Source: Limnomonas spitsbergensis
Lineage: Eukaryota > Chlorophyta > Chlorophyceae > Chlamydomonadales
NCBI GenBank assembly: GCA_037349105.1
Contig: JAYJMM010000123.1
Coordinates: 5,952,001-6,016,000 of the forward strand
Direction: 5' to 3'
Length of the DNA: 64,000 nt
The position numbers and the translations under genes were made by a program. The notes below the pieces were generated by a model. It did no database searches and was not told the origin of the DNA. It saw only the letters and a list, made by a program, of their open reading frames with translations. Positions 32,201-42,900 of the stretch are shown here, piece after piece. Within the stretch, counting starts at the first letter, position 1, and each line of letters begins with the position of its first letter.

Positions 32201-35200
32201 CCTTAACCCTTAGTGTGCGCCGCACCTTGAGCTGCTCCCCAGATTCATGCCGGAAGGGAATCGCTCAAACACGCTCGTCGGTGACAATCTGGCCATCGTC
32301 GAGACCGCGGACTCGCTCATGATCGCATGGCGAGGCTCGCAGGATTTATCTGACTGGTTGGCCAGCCTGGCCTCGGTCTCGCCGCTCAGCATTACGGGCA
32401 ATCAGACGCGAGACGTCTTTGGCGGCGACGGGCCAAACGTTCCCCTTGGGTTTTTCAGCGCATTCAAAGAGTGAGCACATCTATCCGTGCTAATAGCAAG
32501 GCCCGTTTGACCGGGCCTCTTTCAGTGCGCCTGTATCATGCCCCTTTGAGGGACGATAGGCAGCCACTGTTGGGCTGATGGGGATTGAGGACCAAACCGT
32601 AAGGCGGGTATACCAACCTTTAGAGCTTGCTGTGCCAGGCCTCCTCGGCTGCTTGCTGTGATGTAGCTGAATTGTAGCTGAAACCACCAGGGCCTTGGGG
32701 GCCCTGCACAGCATGTCCCGCTGCTGCCGGAGACACCGCCGCCCGGTCAAGGCTTATTCTCCGTCGACCCTCTAACAAGCTGTGGATGAGGAGCCTCAAG
32801 GGAACCCTGAAACCCTGGACTATAAACACCGAACCCTGACTCTAAACCCTGAACTCTTAACCCTGAACTCTTGAACCTGGACTCTTAACCCTGACCCTAA
32901 ACCCTAAGGAGGGCTGCCTCGCTGAAATAATCTCATTTGCAAAACAGCGATGCACTGATAAGGCACCTCAGTTAGTTTATTATTCTCCTGCGTCTTTATA
33001 CCATGATTCCCATCCCATGGTGGCACAATCTGTTTTTAACAAGTGCCGCACCGTGCCGTATCGTGCTACCTTGGTTGTACAATCCGACTTAACTGTGCCG
33101 TATCATTCTACCTTGGTAGTACAATCCGGCTTCACCTGTTCTGTATCGTATTACATTGGTAGTACAATCCGGCGTGATCTTTGCCACATCTTGCTACCTT
33201 GGTAGTGCTATCTGGCTTCATCTGTGCCGTATTATGCTACCTTGGTAGTACAGTTCGGCTGAACCTGTGCCTGATCAACACCTGAGAATAACTTCTCATA
33301 CCTTCTCAAGGCCTGCTCATACTTGCTCAACACCTTTTCATACTTGCCCTGCTGTTCCCACACCTCCAACAGGGTCTGGGGTGCATTTTTAAAGGAGCAG
33401 ATGGAGGGCATGTTGCGGCGCCGGGCCCACAAGTTTGTGTACGCCATGGGTCACAGCCTGGGCGCAGCCCTTGCACAATACACCGCAGCCGCTCTGGCCA
33501 ATGCAGGTGAGTTGTATGGGCCCTGTGGTGAAGAAAGGTGAATTGCGAGGGTTACGGGTGAGTTGTGTGAGGTGTGTGAGTTGTATGACGAGTTGTGTGA
33601 TGAGTTGTGTGAGTTGTGTGATGAGTTGTGTGAGCTGTGCCCTGGCTTATATGGGTGATTTGTGCGAGTTGTGCGGGGCGTGTGCGTTGGCTAATACAGT
33701 CAAGTTGTGTGGGTCATGTAGTTACCGTTCTCTTCATGCAATGCTCAAGTTTTCTCACACAAGTGTGATGACAAGGACAATTTGCTATGGGCTTATTCCC
33801 CATTGCAGCAGCGTCCTTTTTTAAACCCTCTGGTACGGAAGCATGTAGTATATGTGGAAATTGGCGAATGCAGGTAGGTTGTTGGCCCTTGCTATTTGTT
33901 TCAAAGTGACACATCCTCGCAACTCCTAGGTTGGGGGTAAGAAGCCCCCTGCCAGCACACTTCCTGGGTTAAATATTTTTGGCAAGCGACCTCATTTTAT
34001 ATTTCCGGCAAGCGACCTCCTGTTATGGTCCTTGGTGTGGCATTGGGCTCAAAGGTCACCAGGCTGGACTCGCCGTAGTGCCAGGTCACCAGGCTGGACT
34101 CGCCGTAGTGCCAGGTCACCAGGCAGGCCTGGCCGTAGTGCCAGGTCACCAGGCTGGCCTGGCCGTAGTGCCAGGTCACCAGGCTGGCCTGGCCGTAGTG
34201 CCAGGTCACCAGGCTGGCCTGGCCGTAGTGCCAGGTCACCAGGCTGGCCTGGCCGTAGTGCCAGGTCACCAGGCTGGCCTGGCCGTAGTGCCAGGTCATC
34301 AGGCTGGCCTGGCCGTAGTGCCAGGTCACCAGGCTGGCCTGGCCGTAGTGCCAGGTCACCAGGCCGGCCTGGCCGTAGTGCCAGGTCACCAGGCTGGCCT
34401 GGCCGTAGTGCCAGGTCATCAGGCTGGCCTGGCCGTAGTGCCAGGTCAACAGGCTGGCCTGGCCGTAGTGCCAGGTCAACAGGCTGGCCTGGCCGTAGTG
34501 CCAGGTCACCAGGCTGGCCTGGCCGTAGTGCCAGGTCACCAGGCTGGCCTGGCCGTAGTGCCAGGTCACCAGGCTGGCCTGGCCGTAGTGCCAGGTCACC
34601 AGGCTGGCCTGGCCGTAGTGCCAAGTCACCAGGCAGGCCTGACGGTAGTGCAAGATTAATATGAGTTGTCAACTCGTAAGGATGTGTGACCGTGTGCATG
34701 CTTACAGACTCGTAGCTAAATTGTAGCTGAGTTCAAGTTAAATTGCAGCTGAGTTGTGGCTGCGTTGCAGTAGTTGCAGCCCAGTTTTGGCTGAGTTTTG
34801 TTTCGATTTCAGATAAATAAATTGGTTTTTTTTTTACTGCTCCGCAGCCTTGAGTGCGGATGGAGTAGATGTGTTTGCATATGAAAATAAAAGATACCAG
34901 TAATATTAAATAATAAATATTAAATATTAAATACATCATGGTTTGCCTATCACCTGCTGCTCCACAGCCATGAGGGTGGATGGAGTATATGTGTTTGCAT
35001 CTCCTCAAACTGGATCCAGCGGCGACCAGGATTCAAACTCAGCACACAGCTGGGTGAAACGCTACTCGTGAGTGGATCCCTAAACACAAAAAGCTGGATG
35101 GAAGGCATGTGCTTTGCCTTCTAGCTTGTGAATAATTTTGCTTAATTTTGCTAGAATTCAGACGGAAATCCTGAGTTTCGGTTCGGGAAATGCCTCTAGG

Positions 35201-36185
35201 GCAGGGTGAGAAAATCCCCCCAATCCAAATAGACCTCGGGCTGAGGGAGCAAACCTTCCTCATGAACAACCCGCATTTGGTCAATTATTTTCTTAAGCAA
35301 AGCCAAAGCGATGAATCGTGGCCGCAGATAATATCCCAGTTGTGCCCCTCAGGCCCTCTGTCACATTATTGACGCTGCCCTCCCCCCTTCTGGCCTCCGC
35401 CCACCCTGGCAGGCCGCAGGCAACGTTTCTTATTGACGTTGCCCCCCCCTCCCTATAAATCGACAGAGACCTAGGGCTGAGCGAGAAGACATTCCTCCTC
35501 AACAACCCAGACGACATCGTTCCCCGCGTGCCGCTCGGGAGCCTGGACCCCGACACGGTGCGGTTCGCGCAGGTCTCAGCCGTTCGTTTCAACCCCGTGT
35601 CAACCTCTGCAGACGACTGCCCCTTCGCCCAGCCAAGCTGTGAACGCAAGCCCGCAGTGGACGATGCAGGTGTATCCGGCGACTACGAAGACGGATGGCT
35701 CGGCGACGTGCCGCTCATCGGCGACGCGATCGACACGGTTCGGGATTTCTTGGAAGACAAGGTGAAGAAGATCAAGGACGAGCTTGGAGCCAAATCGAAG
35801 CGGATCAAAGCACTCCTCGAGGATCCAAAGGAGCAGGTGCAGCAGGGTTAAGGGTTTATGGTTACGGCTTAAGGGTTCTGGTTGTAGGGTTTAGGGTTCT
35901 GGGTGTAGGGTTGAGGGTTTAGGGTTACGGTTCTGACACCGTAAGAGGGACATGGACGTGACGTACGACGGTTTGTTACACCTTAAAACAGGTAAATTTG
36001 GACTGGAGAATCGTGAAATATTTGAAGCACTGTCACCACCGTCAATCGCCAACTCTGTCCAGGTGTCGTGGGAGCATTCGATGGAGCGTTACGTGTACCA
36101 GCTGGGTGCCATGTGTAACGTCCCCAAGACCGATCCGCTTTGGGACTTTGTTTGGCCCTCTCGAGAGCCCGTCGCCGGGCCTTGA
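29168..36185 (+). CDS. Secreted class-3 lipase (alpha/beta hydrolase), six exons
   Basis: Exons 29168-29249, 30261-30459, 32243-32470, 33373-33506, 35469-35836 and 35946-36185 join with consistent phases and give 416 aa plus TGA. Exon 1 is a signal peptide (MVAMSSILFLLFTAASTGG), pointing to secretion. Exon 3 carries IAWRGSQDLSDWLASL and PLGFFSAFKE, typical of the fungal-type lipase fold near the lid. Exon 4 has the nucleophile elbow MGHSLGAALA, with Ser as nucleophile. Exon 5 has NNPDDIVPRVPLG with the likely catalytic Asp, and exon 6 has WEHSMERY with the likely His. The family would hydrolyse acylglycerols or related esters. The usual beta-strand motif (TFGxPRVG) between elbow and Asp is missing, so an exon in the 33507-35468 interval may be unrecognised or lost. 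The donor at 35837 (GTGCAG) and the acceptor at 35945 are weak. Confidence 0.75.
29410..29690. repeat. 13-bp CCATGCAGCTATG minisatellite in lipase intron 1
   Basis: About 20 copies with (C/T)CATGCAGC(T/C)ATG. The donor-proximal intron (GGCCATGCCATGATGACC) is similar, suggesting local origin. Confidence 0.92.
29750..29870 (+). repeat. SINE-like dispersed repeat copy
   Basis: It contains GGGCTTGCAGCATTTAGCCC and a tail with CAGCTGAAGCTGAAACACC, matching the copy at 23567-23680. Confidence 0.5.
30261..30459 (+). CDS. Lipase exon 2
   Basis: The acceptor is CTGTTCACAG and the donor is CAT/GTGAGTAG. The exon encodes a soluble N-terminal region including NGSWPESFDNLWIAAHLCYG. Two first bases complete an Asp codon with exon 1. 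Confidence 0.7.
30488..31040. repeat. GGTTCAGGG / TTCTGCGCCAGGG mixed repeat in lipase intron 2
   Basis: Irregular copies of TTCTGCGCCAGGGTTCAGGG with telomere-like GGGTTTAGGG. The first intron bases of exon 2's donor (TTTGCGTCATGGACCCTGGG) already resemble the unit. Confidence 0.85.
31084..31156. repeat. 36-bp direct repeat
   Basis: Two copies of AGAGCTCGTTGTAGGCTTCA followed by GCGCACAGCCAAA. Confidence 0.9.
31440..31610. repeat. Two short minisatellites
   Basis: Four copies of GTACCGCATG near 31458-31490 and three of CATGAGCAAGTTTGCAAA near 31545-31600. The remaining parts of lipase intron 2 (31041-32132) are unique apart from a weak SINE-like piece around 31180-31300. Confidence 0.88.
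32133..32213. repeat. Interstitial telomere-like tract (CCCTAAA)n
   Basis: About ten CCCTAAA or one-base variants end 29 bp before the acceptor of lipase exon 3. The tract is short, interrupted and internal, so it is not a chromosome end. Confidence 0.93.
32243..32470 (+). CDS. Lipase exon 3 (central fold, substrate-lid region)
   Basis: The acceptor CTGCTCCCCAG directly follows an interstitial telomere-like tract. The exon encodes VETADSLMIAWRGSQDLSDW and ends AAAGA/GTGAGC. Confidence 0.78.
32560..32700 (+). repeat. SINE-like dispersed repeat copy
   Basis: It contains ACCAAACC, AGCTTGCTGTGCCAGGCC and the tail GATGTAGCTGAATTGTAGCT then GAAACCACC. It lies in lipase intron 3. Confidence 0.55.
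33030..33275. repeat. Degenerate ~52-57-bp repeat in lipase intron 3
   Basis: Four to five copies contain GTGCCGTATC(G/A)T and CTACCTTGGTAGTACAATCC. Confidence 0.85.
33373..33506 (+). CDS. Lipase exon 4 (GHSLG nucleophile elbow)
   Basis: The acceptor is CACACCTCCAACAG and the donor GCAG/GTGAGTTG. The active-site serine lies in GHSLGAALAQYTAAALANA. Confidence 0.82.
33507..33900 (+). repeat. Decaying copies of lipase exon 4 end plus its splice donor
   Basis: The exon end GGCCAATGCAG/GTGAGTTGTATGGG is echoed at 33684-33713 (GGCTAATACAGTCAAGTTGT) and 33860-33889 (GGCGAATGCAGGTAGGTTGT). Between them, 33558-33640 is an array of GTGAGTTGTGTGA, the donor itself. Confidence 0.75.
34062..34650. repeat. 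30-bp minisatellite in lipase intron 4
   Basis: About 20 nearly identical copies of CAGGTCACCAGGCTGGCCTG plus GCCGTAGTGC. The unit is divisible by three and lacks stops in several frames, so long frames exist on both strands, but no splice sites link it to the lipase. Confidence 0.95.
34837..35000. repeat. Direct duplication around an AT-rich core
   Basis: CTGCTCCGCAGCCTTGAGTG and GGATGGAGTAGATGTGTTTG at 34837-34880 recur at 34950-35000. They are separated by an ATTAAATAATAAATATT stretch. Confidence 0.85.
35195..35290 (+). pseudogene. Decayed copy of the start of lipase exon 5
   Basis: It reads IDLGLREQTFLMNNPHLV against DLGLSEKTFLLNNPDDIV in the real exon about 250 bp downstream. The DD-IVPR catalytic segment is lost and the downstream frame is unrelated, so it is taken as a non-functional tandem duplicate of the acceptor and exon start. 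Confidence 0.75.
35469..35836 (+). CDS. Lipase exon 5 (catalytic Asp region and basic coiled segment)
   Basis: The phase-matched acceptor is at 35468 (GACAGAG/AC). After NNPDDIVPRVPLGSLDPD comes an insertion with LIGDAIDTVRDFLEDKVKKI and KSKRIKALLEDPKEQ, a Lys/Glu-rich helix. Confidence 0.72.
35946..36185 (+). CDS. Lipase exon 6 (catalytic His and C-terminus)
   Basis: The frame runs to TGA at 36183-36185, with VSWEHSMERYVYQL supplying the likely catalytic His and ending WPSREPVAGP. An optional intron (GTAAAT at about 35993 to CTGTCCAG at about 36061) is possible, but the read-through frame is open and in phase, so none is assumed. Confidence 0.62.
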   Translation, partial: RDMDVTYDGLLHLKTGKFGLENREIFEALSPPSIANSVQVSWEHSMERYVYQLGAMCNVPKTDPLWDFVWPSREPVAGP

Positions 36186-37859
36186 GAAGCATCCTGTCCA
36201 GCCCGAAGGACGAAGCTTAATATCCTGTGTTATAAGGCAGTGTGCTGTACTGCCTGGGTATGACATACATGTACCCTGCAGGTACAACATGAAACAGACA
36301 CGCATAGGATGTAGGACATGCATATCATGTGCAGGTACACATTCAATGACCCATCAGGGTCCCAGAAAAATACTAGAGCTCGAAGGGAATGATGGGGGAC
36401 TGTACTTCCCAGTACTGGGCCTGAGGTTCAGGTACCATGCAGGTACAGGTAGCATACAGGTACAGCATGCTGTGCACAGGTTCACTAGGGATCCCACGCC
36501 TACTGCATTATGATTTACAAATGGTGATAGGGAACCATGTAAGGAAGACGCAACACATGTATGAACAAACGAACGGAAGCTGGTTCTGGAGCCCTCCCTC
36601 CTAAGACACCAAGGCAGCATTTTACCTGCATATTGAGATACAGGTGAAAGGGGGTTGTATCTGAAGGCAAAGGGGTTAGATCCAGGTATGAGGATTAATT
36701 CAAAAAATGGCATGTGTGTGCCCTGATTTAACTCAGGGTGTAAGGTTAATATCCAAGTAAAAGGGGATGTATCCCAAGTTAGTGGGGTGGAGGAAATCAA
36801 GGGCTCAGGGTTTAGGGGAGCGTGTGCGAATCTAGGATCAAGGGTTTAGATGAACATGTGACATGTAGGGTTGAGGTTTGAGGGAGTTGGAGAAAATATA
36901 GGGTTATGGGTATAGGCGAGCTTGTGGGAACATAGGATTCTCATTGGTTTTGTGAGTGGTACGACCGACGGCGATCTTGCATGCCTATGCATTCTAGGCC
37001 TGTCAAACCCTTACAACTGGTGAGTGGTCATGTGCACTTGAATCTCAATGAAGAGGCTCGGCCTCAGCGGAGACTCCCAAGTTGGGACCCGCCTCTCGTG
37101 TGGTTTTACGAGTTCATAAACAGCCAGGGTTCTAGTGGACGACCTGTATTACTCAGGTATCTTTAGTTCTGTTTTCCCAGTCGTTCTACACTTCCAGGGT
37201 GGCAAGGGACTCCAATAGTCAATTTTCCGAACAAGAGTATTTGCAAGCTTATTCTGCATCTCATCACCGGATTTGCAGGCCTGGGGGGAAAGTCAATGTT
37301 GTATCACCTCTGGGCCCTGCTCAAAAGCTCGGCCGCATGGGCCCCTCACCGGTCAGTGATCGAAGTGGCGCATTATGTTTAATGTGTTGTGTAATCTGTG
37401 GAACAATACCAGTATGAGAGGCACATGAGGCCGCACCCATCCAAACCTAGTCCTGAGAAATTGGAAACAAACTCGTGATGCGCCATAAAAGACGGAGGGT
37501 CACTGAGAAGCAGGCCGATGATCCAGTTTTTCATTGACGCAATATAGATATGCAAATGATTCGCTCCCTCCAGTCTGGTACCCTCCATTTCAAACTACTC
37601 CATACACAGAGTATAAAATCTGGAAATCTCAAACCACGACGCCACCCTGGACACGCACGCTATCATTAGCAGCCAGAGACTCCGGACCCCTTCTCTCGGT
37701 TGAAGATGGGGTCGTCTTTCAAAACAATGAAATCAGAAACAGAAACAGGTGCCCCGGCTCAGCTGGGGAGACGCAAATGAGGCCTGCCAATCGTAACCGC
37801 GATATGCAACAACAAGACTCTCTGTTGATGATCGACTTGTCTATCAAAATATATGCCGT
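36186..37859. other. Intergenic region between converging lipase and WD40 genes
   Basis: Positions 36230-36490 have several GCAGGTACA phrases. The rest is unique without a supported exon. Both neighbouring genes end toward this interval. Confidence 0.45.
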
Positions 37860-38037
37860 GCATTCTGGACCAGGCCCCCCTCCAGCAACATGGCATTCTG
37901 GACCAGGCCCCCCTCCAGCAACATGGCATTCTGGACCAGGCCCCCCTCCATCAACATGGCTTTCTGGACCAGGCCCCCCTCCAGCAACATGGCATTCTGG
38001 ACCAGGCCCCCCTCTAGCAACATGGCATTCTGGACCA
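37860..38037. repeat. 33-bp minisatellite
   Basis: Between five and six copies of CATTCTGGACCAGGCCCCCC plus TCCAGCAACATGG lie here. A plus-strand frame (37534-38088) gives an 11-residue HSGPGPPPATW repeat; without splice or homology support it is not called as a gene. Confidence 0.93.
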
Positions 38038-38376
38038 GTTCATTCATCAACGCCTGCTTTATACAATGCAAGTTGGGTTTGGGATTGAAACAAACATGGC
38101 CCCTACTTCCACCCCTGCCAAATGCTTTTCAAAACACCCATCCCCTCCTCTATCAAAAATGTTCCAAGCCCTGACGAGCTAGTGGCTCGCACAAAGGCAG
38201 CCGTTTGGCAACTTAAAAGCGTACGTCGCCGACCGCAAAATTATGGGCAGTGACGCAGGGTGGAGAAATGTAAGAGGGCTACAAAATCATGCATTGGTTT
38301 CTTTCATTCCGTCAGGCATCACGCCCGCACGGTTCCAGCTGTTGGAAAAAACGAAACGTGGTGTGGTAGCCCAGAG

Positions 38377-39901
38377 CTACCACAGACCTGTTGCAGCGGA
38401 TCGGCCGCCAGCGCCAGCGCCAACGCCCCGGCGCTTCAGCCTCAGCGGCGTGTTAGAGACGACGGAGATCCACCCTTGCTGAGTCGCCGGCTCCTCCGAA
38501 ACAGACGCAAGCAGCGCGGCGCCGTCAAACTTGTTGCAAACCACCTCGACACCATCGTAAGCGGTGTACAGCGCCAGCGTGGCAGCCGTCGACTGTGCGC
38601 CAATCAGCGCCATGATCCTCGCGGTGTTGTCGTAGCTGCCGGTGGCAAGCTGCTGGCCGTCCGGGCTGAAGGCGACGCTCGTCACCCAATGCGTGTGGCC
38701 GTCGAGCGTGGTGATGACACGGTCAGAGACAATGTCCCACACCTTGGCTGTCATGTCGTTGCTGCCGGTGGCCAGCTGCTGGCCGTCGGGGCTGAACGCG
38801 ACACACGCCACGCCGTCGCTGTGGCCCTCGAGCAGCACGAGCGACTCGCCGCTCACCACGTCCCACACGATGGCGGTGCAGTCATAGCTGCTGGTCGCCA
38901 GCTGCGTGTCGTCGGGGCTGAACGCGAGGCACGTCACGCTACTCGTGTGCTCAGCCAGGATGCTTCGCAGCGTGGCCGTAGCAGAGATGGGCAGAGTGGC
39001 CTCTTGCTGGCGGACGGACGCTGCAGCTGATGCCCCCGCCCCGGACACGGCATTCACTGCTCTGTCCACCATGTTGCCCCTGCTGTCAGCATGGGCAGCC
39101 TCGGGCACCGCTGCAGCGATGCTCCGGTCCAAGCGGGCCGCCCATTCGTCGGGACAGCTCTGCGCAGTCGTCAAGCTTGCGGTGGCGGAGTCGTCCCTGA
39201 TCACCTTGCCGCCAGAGCCTCGTCCCATGAACGCCATAACTGGCTGGTTGTGGTTCTGCCCGTTCAACCCCGTCGCCTTGCCCCCCGTGCGCGTCCGGTC
39301 GGGCACACTGCCACGCCCGCTGCTCTTAGTACCGACGTACTTAGACCAGGCCCGGCCGCCGGTCACGCGAACGTCCCACAGCCGCGCCGAGTTGTCATTG
39401 CTGCCGGTCGCAAGCGACTTGCCGTCGCTGCTGAACGCGATGCACGTTATCCCGTTCGAATACGTCAGCAGCGTCGTTATCAGCGCGCCGGTCGACGAGT
39501 CCCACAGCTTCACCGTGTTGTCAGAACTTCCGGTGGCAAGCAGGTGCCCGGACGGGTAAAACGCGACGCTCGTCACGGCGTCGGTGTGGCCGGTCAATGT
39601 CACACATCCCCCCACACTTGGCCGCGCACAGCTGGCGACGTCCCACACTTTTGCCGTCTTGTCGAAGCTGCCGGTCGCGACGCGCTTGCCGTCTGGGGTG
39701 AACACGACCGACGAAACCCAGTGCGAGTGCCCCTTCATGGTCGCCACCATCGCGCCGGACAGCGTATTCCACAGCCGCGCAGTGTTGTCATTGCTGCCGG
39801 TCACGAGGATCTTGCCGTTGGGACTAAACGCGAGACTGGTGACTTCCTTCAGCTGGGTCTCGGGCACGAACGAGGCGGTGCAGCTCTCAATGTCCCACAC
39901 C
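38377..39901 (-). CDS. WD40 gene, terminal exon with seven blades
   Basis: The acceptor CGCTTGTAG at 39902 supplies the third base of an Arg codon. Four blades, a Ser/Gly/Ala-rich linker (near 39350-39000) and three blades follow. The last WD repeat lacks its final strand (DNTARIMALIG replaces RIWD), and a 75-residue tail runs to TAG at 38377. Confidence 0.85.
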
Positions 39902-42900
39902 CTACAAGCGCAAATGTTTAAAGAGTGGAAGTGAGTGAGGGGTGTGGCGCAGATGTGCAAATAGTGGGAGTGAGTGAGGTGTGTGGGACATCGAAATCCA
40001 CAACCCTAAACATTCACCGGACCCTTCCCTGCTGTCTTGCCTATACAGACAGGGTTAAGGGTTTAGAGGCTTTAGGGTTTAGGGTTTAGAGGGTTTAAGA
40101 GATTCAGCATCATGCCCAAACCTGGTCGTTTTGCCAGAACTGCCCTTGCCAACGAGGCAGTTATTGGACGGGCAGGAATCAGAGATTAGGACGAGGATTA
40201 AGGTTTACAGGCCTGGTTTTAGAGTTTTGGCATCCGGCGCCTACCTAAACAACTCGTGGCTGCTCATGGCGACGTGGTGCTTGTAGGACGGTTATTACTG
40301 CGATACTCTATGACTCGATATGCAACGTCATGAACAGAGCGATACAGTTTGGGGACATATTTTAGGGCTGAACAAGAAGAATGCTGAAGAGATGACGCGC
40401 TGATGGGAAGAAACTAGATTCAGGGTTTAGGGCTTAGAACTCAGGGTGAATGGGTGACGTTATCCCCTACACCTGGACGCGCCTGCTCTCCGCTATTTTC
40501 AACGACCTCAGGGTGCTTCTCCCACCTTTGCTTAAGACTTCCTCGTGTGGCCAGTAGGGGGTACCTCACTATCTGGTCAAACCCGCCAATAGGGGGTACC
40601 TCACTATCTGGTCAAACCCGCCAGTAGGGGGTACCTCACTATCTGGTCAAACCCGCCAATAGGGAGTACCTCACTATCTGGTCAAACCCGCCAATAGGGG
40701 GTACCTCACTATCTGGTCAAACCCGCCAACAGGGGGTACCTCACTATCTGGTCAAACCCGCCAGTAGGGGGTACCTCACTATCTGGTCAAACCCGCCAAT
40801 AGGGGGTACCTCACTATCTGGTCAAACCCGCCAGTAGGGGGTACCTCACTATCTGGTCAAACACGCCAATAGGGGGTACCTCAGTATCTGGTCAAACCCG
40901 CCAATAGGGGGTACCTCACTATCTGGTCAAACCCGCCAATAGGGGGTACCTCACTATCTGGTCAAACCCGCCAGTAGGGGGTACCTCACTATCTGGTCAA
41001 ACCCGCCAGTGGCGACTTGCCATTCAACAGGCATGCAGAAGGCTGCCGAGATGGCACTGTTGGGAGAGCCTAGTTCAAACCCGCCAGTGGCAACTTGCCG
41101 TTCAACAGGCATGCAGAAGGCTGACGAGATGGCACTGCTGGAAAAGCCAAGTTCAACCCGCCAGTGGCGACTTGCCGTTCAACAGGTATGCAGAAGGCTG
41201 CCGAGATGGCACTGTTGGGAGAGCCTAGTTCAACCCGCCAGTGGCGACTTGCCGTTCAACAGGCATGCAGAAGGCAACCGAGACGGCACTGTTGGGAGAG
41301 CCTAGTTCAACCCGCCAGTGGCGACTTGCCGTTCAACAGGTATGCAGAAGGCTGCCGAGATGACAATGTTGGGAGAGCCTAGTTCAAACCCGCCAGTGGC
41401 GACTTGCCGTTCAACAGGTATGCCGAAGGCTACCGAGATGACACTGTTGGGAGAGCCTAGTTTAACCCGCCAGTGGCGACTTGCCGTTCAACAGGCATGC
41501 AGAAGGCTGCCGAGATGGCACTGTTGGAACAGCCTAGTTCAACCCGCCAGTGGCGACTTGCCGTTCAACAGACATGCAGAAGGCTACCGAGATGACACTG
41601 TTGGAACAGCCTAGTTCAACCCGCCAGTGGCGACTTGCCGTTCAACAGGCATGCAGAAGGCAACCGAGACGGCACTGTTGGGAGAGCCTAGTTCAACCCG
41701 CCAGTGGCGACTTGCCGTTCAACAGGCATGCAGAAGGCTGCCGAGATGGCACTGTTGGGAGAGCCTAGTTCACACCTGCCTGTGGTGACTTGCCATTCAA
41801 CAGGTCTGCAGAAGGCTGCCGAGATGACAATGTTGGGAGAGCCTAGTTCAACCTGCCAGTGGCGACTTGCCGTTCAACAGGTATGCAGAAGGCTGCCGAG
41901 ATGACACTGTTTAAACAGCCTAGTTCAACCCGCCAGTGGCGACTTGCCGTTCAACAGACATGCAGAAGGCTACCGAGATGACACTATTGGGAGAGCCTAG
42001 TTTAACCCGCCAGTGGCGACTTGCCGTTCAGTAGACATGCAGAAGGCTGCCGAGATGGCATTGTTGGAACAGCCTAGTTCAACCCGCCAGTGGCGACTTG
42101 CCGTTCAGCAGGCATGCAGAAGGCTGCCGAGATGGCACTGTTGGAACAGCCTAGTTCAACCCGCCAGTGGCGACTTGCCGTTCAACAGGTATGCAGAAGG
42201 CTGCCGAGATGACAATGTTGGGAGAGCCTAGTTCAAACCCGCCAGTGGCGACTTGCCGTTCAACAGGTATGCCGAAGGCTACCGAGATGACACTGTTGGG
42301 AGAGCCTAGTTTAACCCGCCAGTGGCGACTTGCCGTTCAACAGGCATGCAGAAGGCTGCCGAGATGGCACTGTTGGAACAGCCTAGTTCAACCCGCCAGT
42401 GGCGACTTGCCGTTCAACAGACATGCAGAAGGCTACCGAGATGACACTGTTGGAACAGCCTAGTTCAACCCGCCAGTGGCGACTTGCCGTTCAACAGGCA
42501 TGCAGAAGGCAACCGAGACGGCACTGTTGGGAGAGCCTAGTTCAACCCGCCAGTGGCGACTTGCCGTTCAACAGGCATGCAGAAGGCTGCCGAGATGGCA
42601 CTGTTGGGAGAGCCTAGTTCACACCTGCCTGTGGTGACTTGCCATTCAACAGGTCTGCAGAAGGCTGCCGAGATGACAATGTTGGGAGAGCCTAGTTCAA
42701 CCTGCCAGTGGCGACTTGCCGTTCAACAGGTATGCAGAAGGCTGCCGAGATGACACTGTTTAAACAGCCTAGTTCAACCCGCCAGTGGCGACTTGCCGTT
42801 CAACAGACATGCAGAAGGCTACCGAGATGACACTATTGGGAGAGCCTAGTTTAACCCGCCAGTGGCGACTTGCCGTTCAGTAGACATGCAGAAGGCTGCC

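Noticed and set aside
32133..32213. Chromosome end
   Set aside because: The telomere-like tract is under 100 bp, contains variants and lies inside a gene with unique sequence on both sides.
33997..34699. Four overlapping frames of about 210-226 aa on both strands
   Set aside because: They are a product of a 30-bp stop-poor repeat inside a lipase intron.
37534..38088. 184-aa Pro/Gly-rich protein
   Set aside because: Half of it is a 33-bp minisatellite and the other half shows no recognisable domain or splice sites.
38906..39934. Plus-strand frames of 217-276 aa opposite the WD40 terminal exon
   Set aside because: GC-rich antisense shadow of a clear WD40-coding exon.
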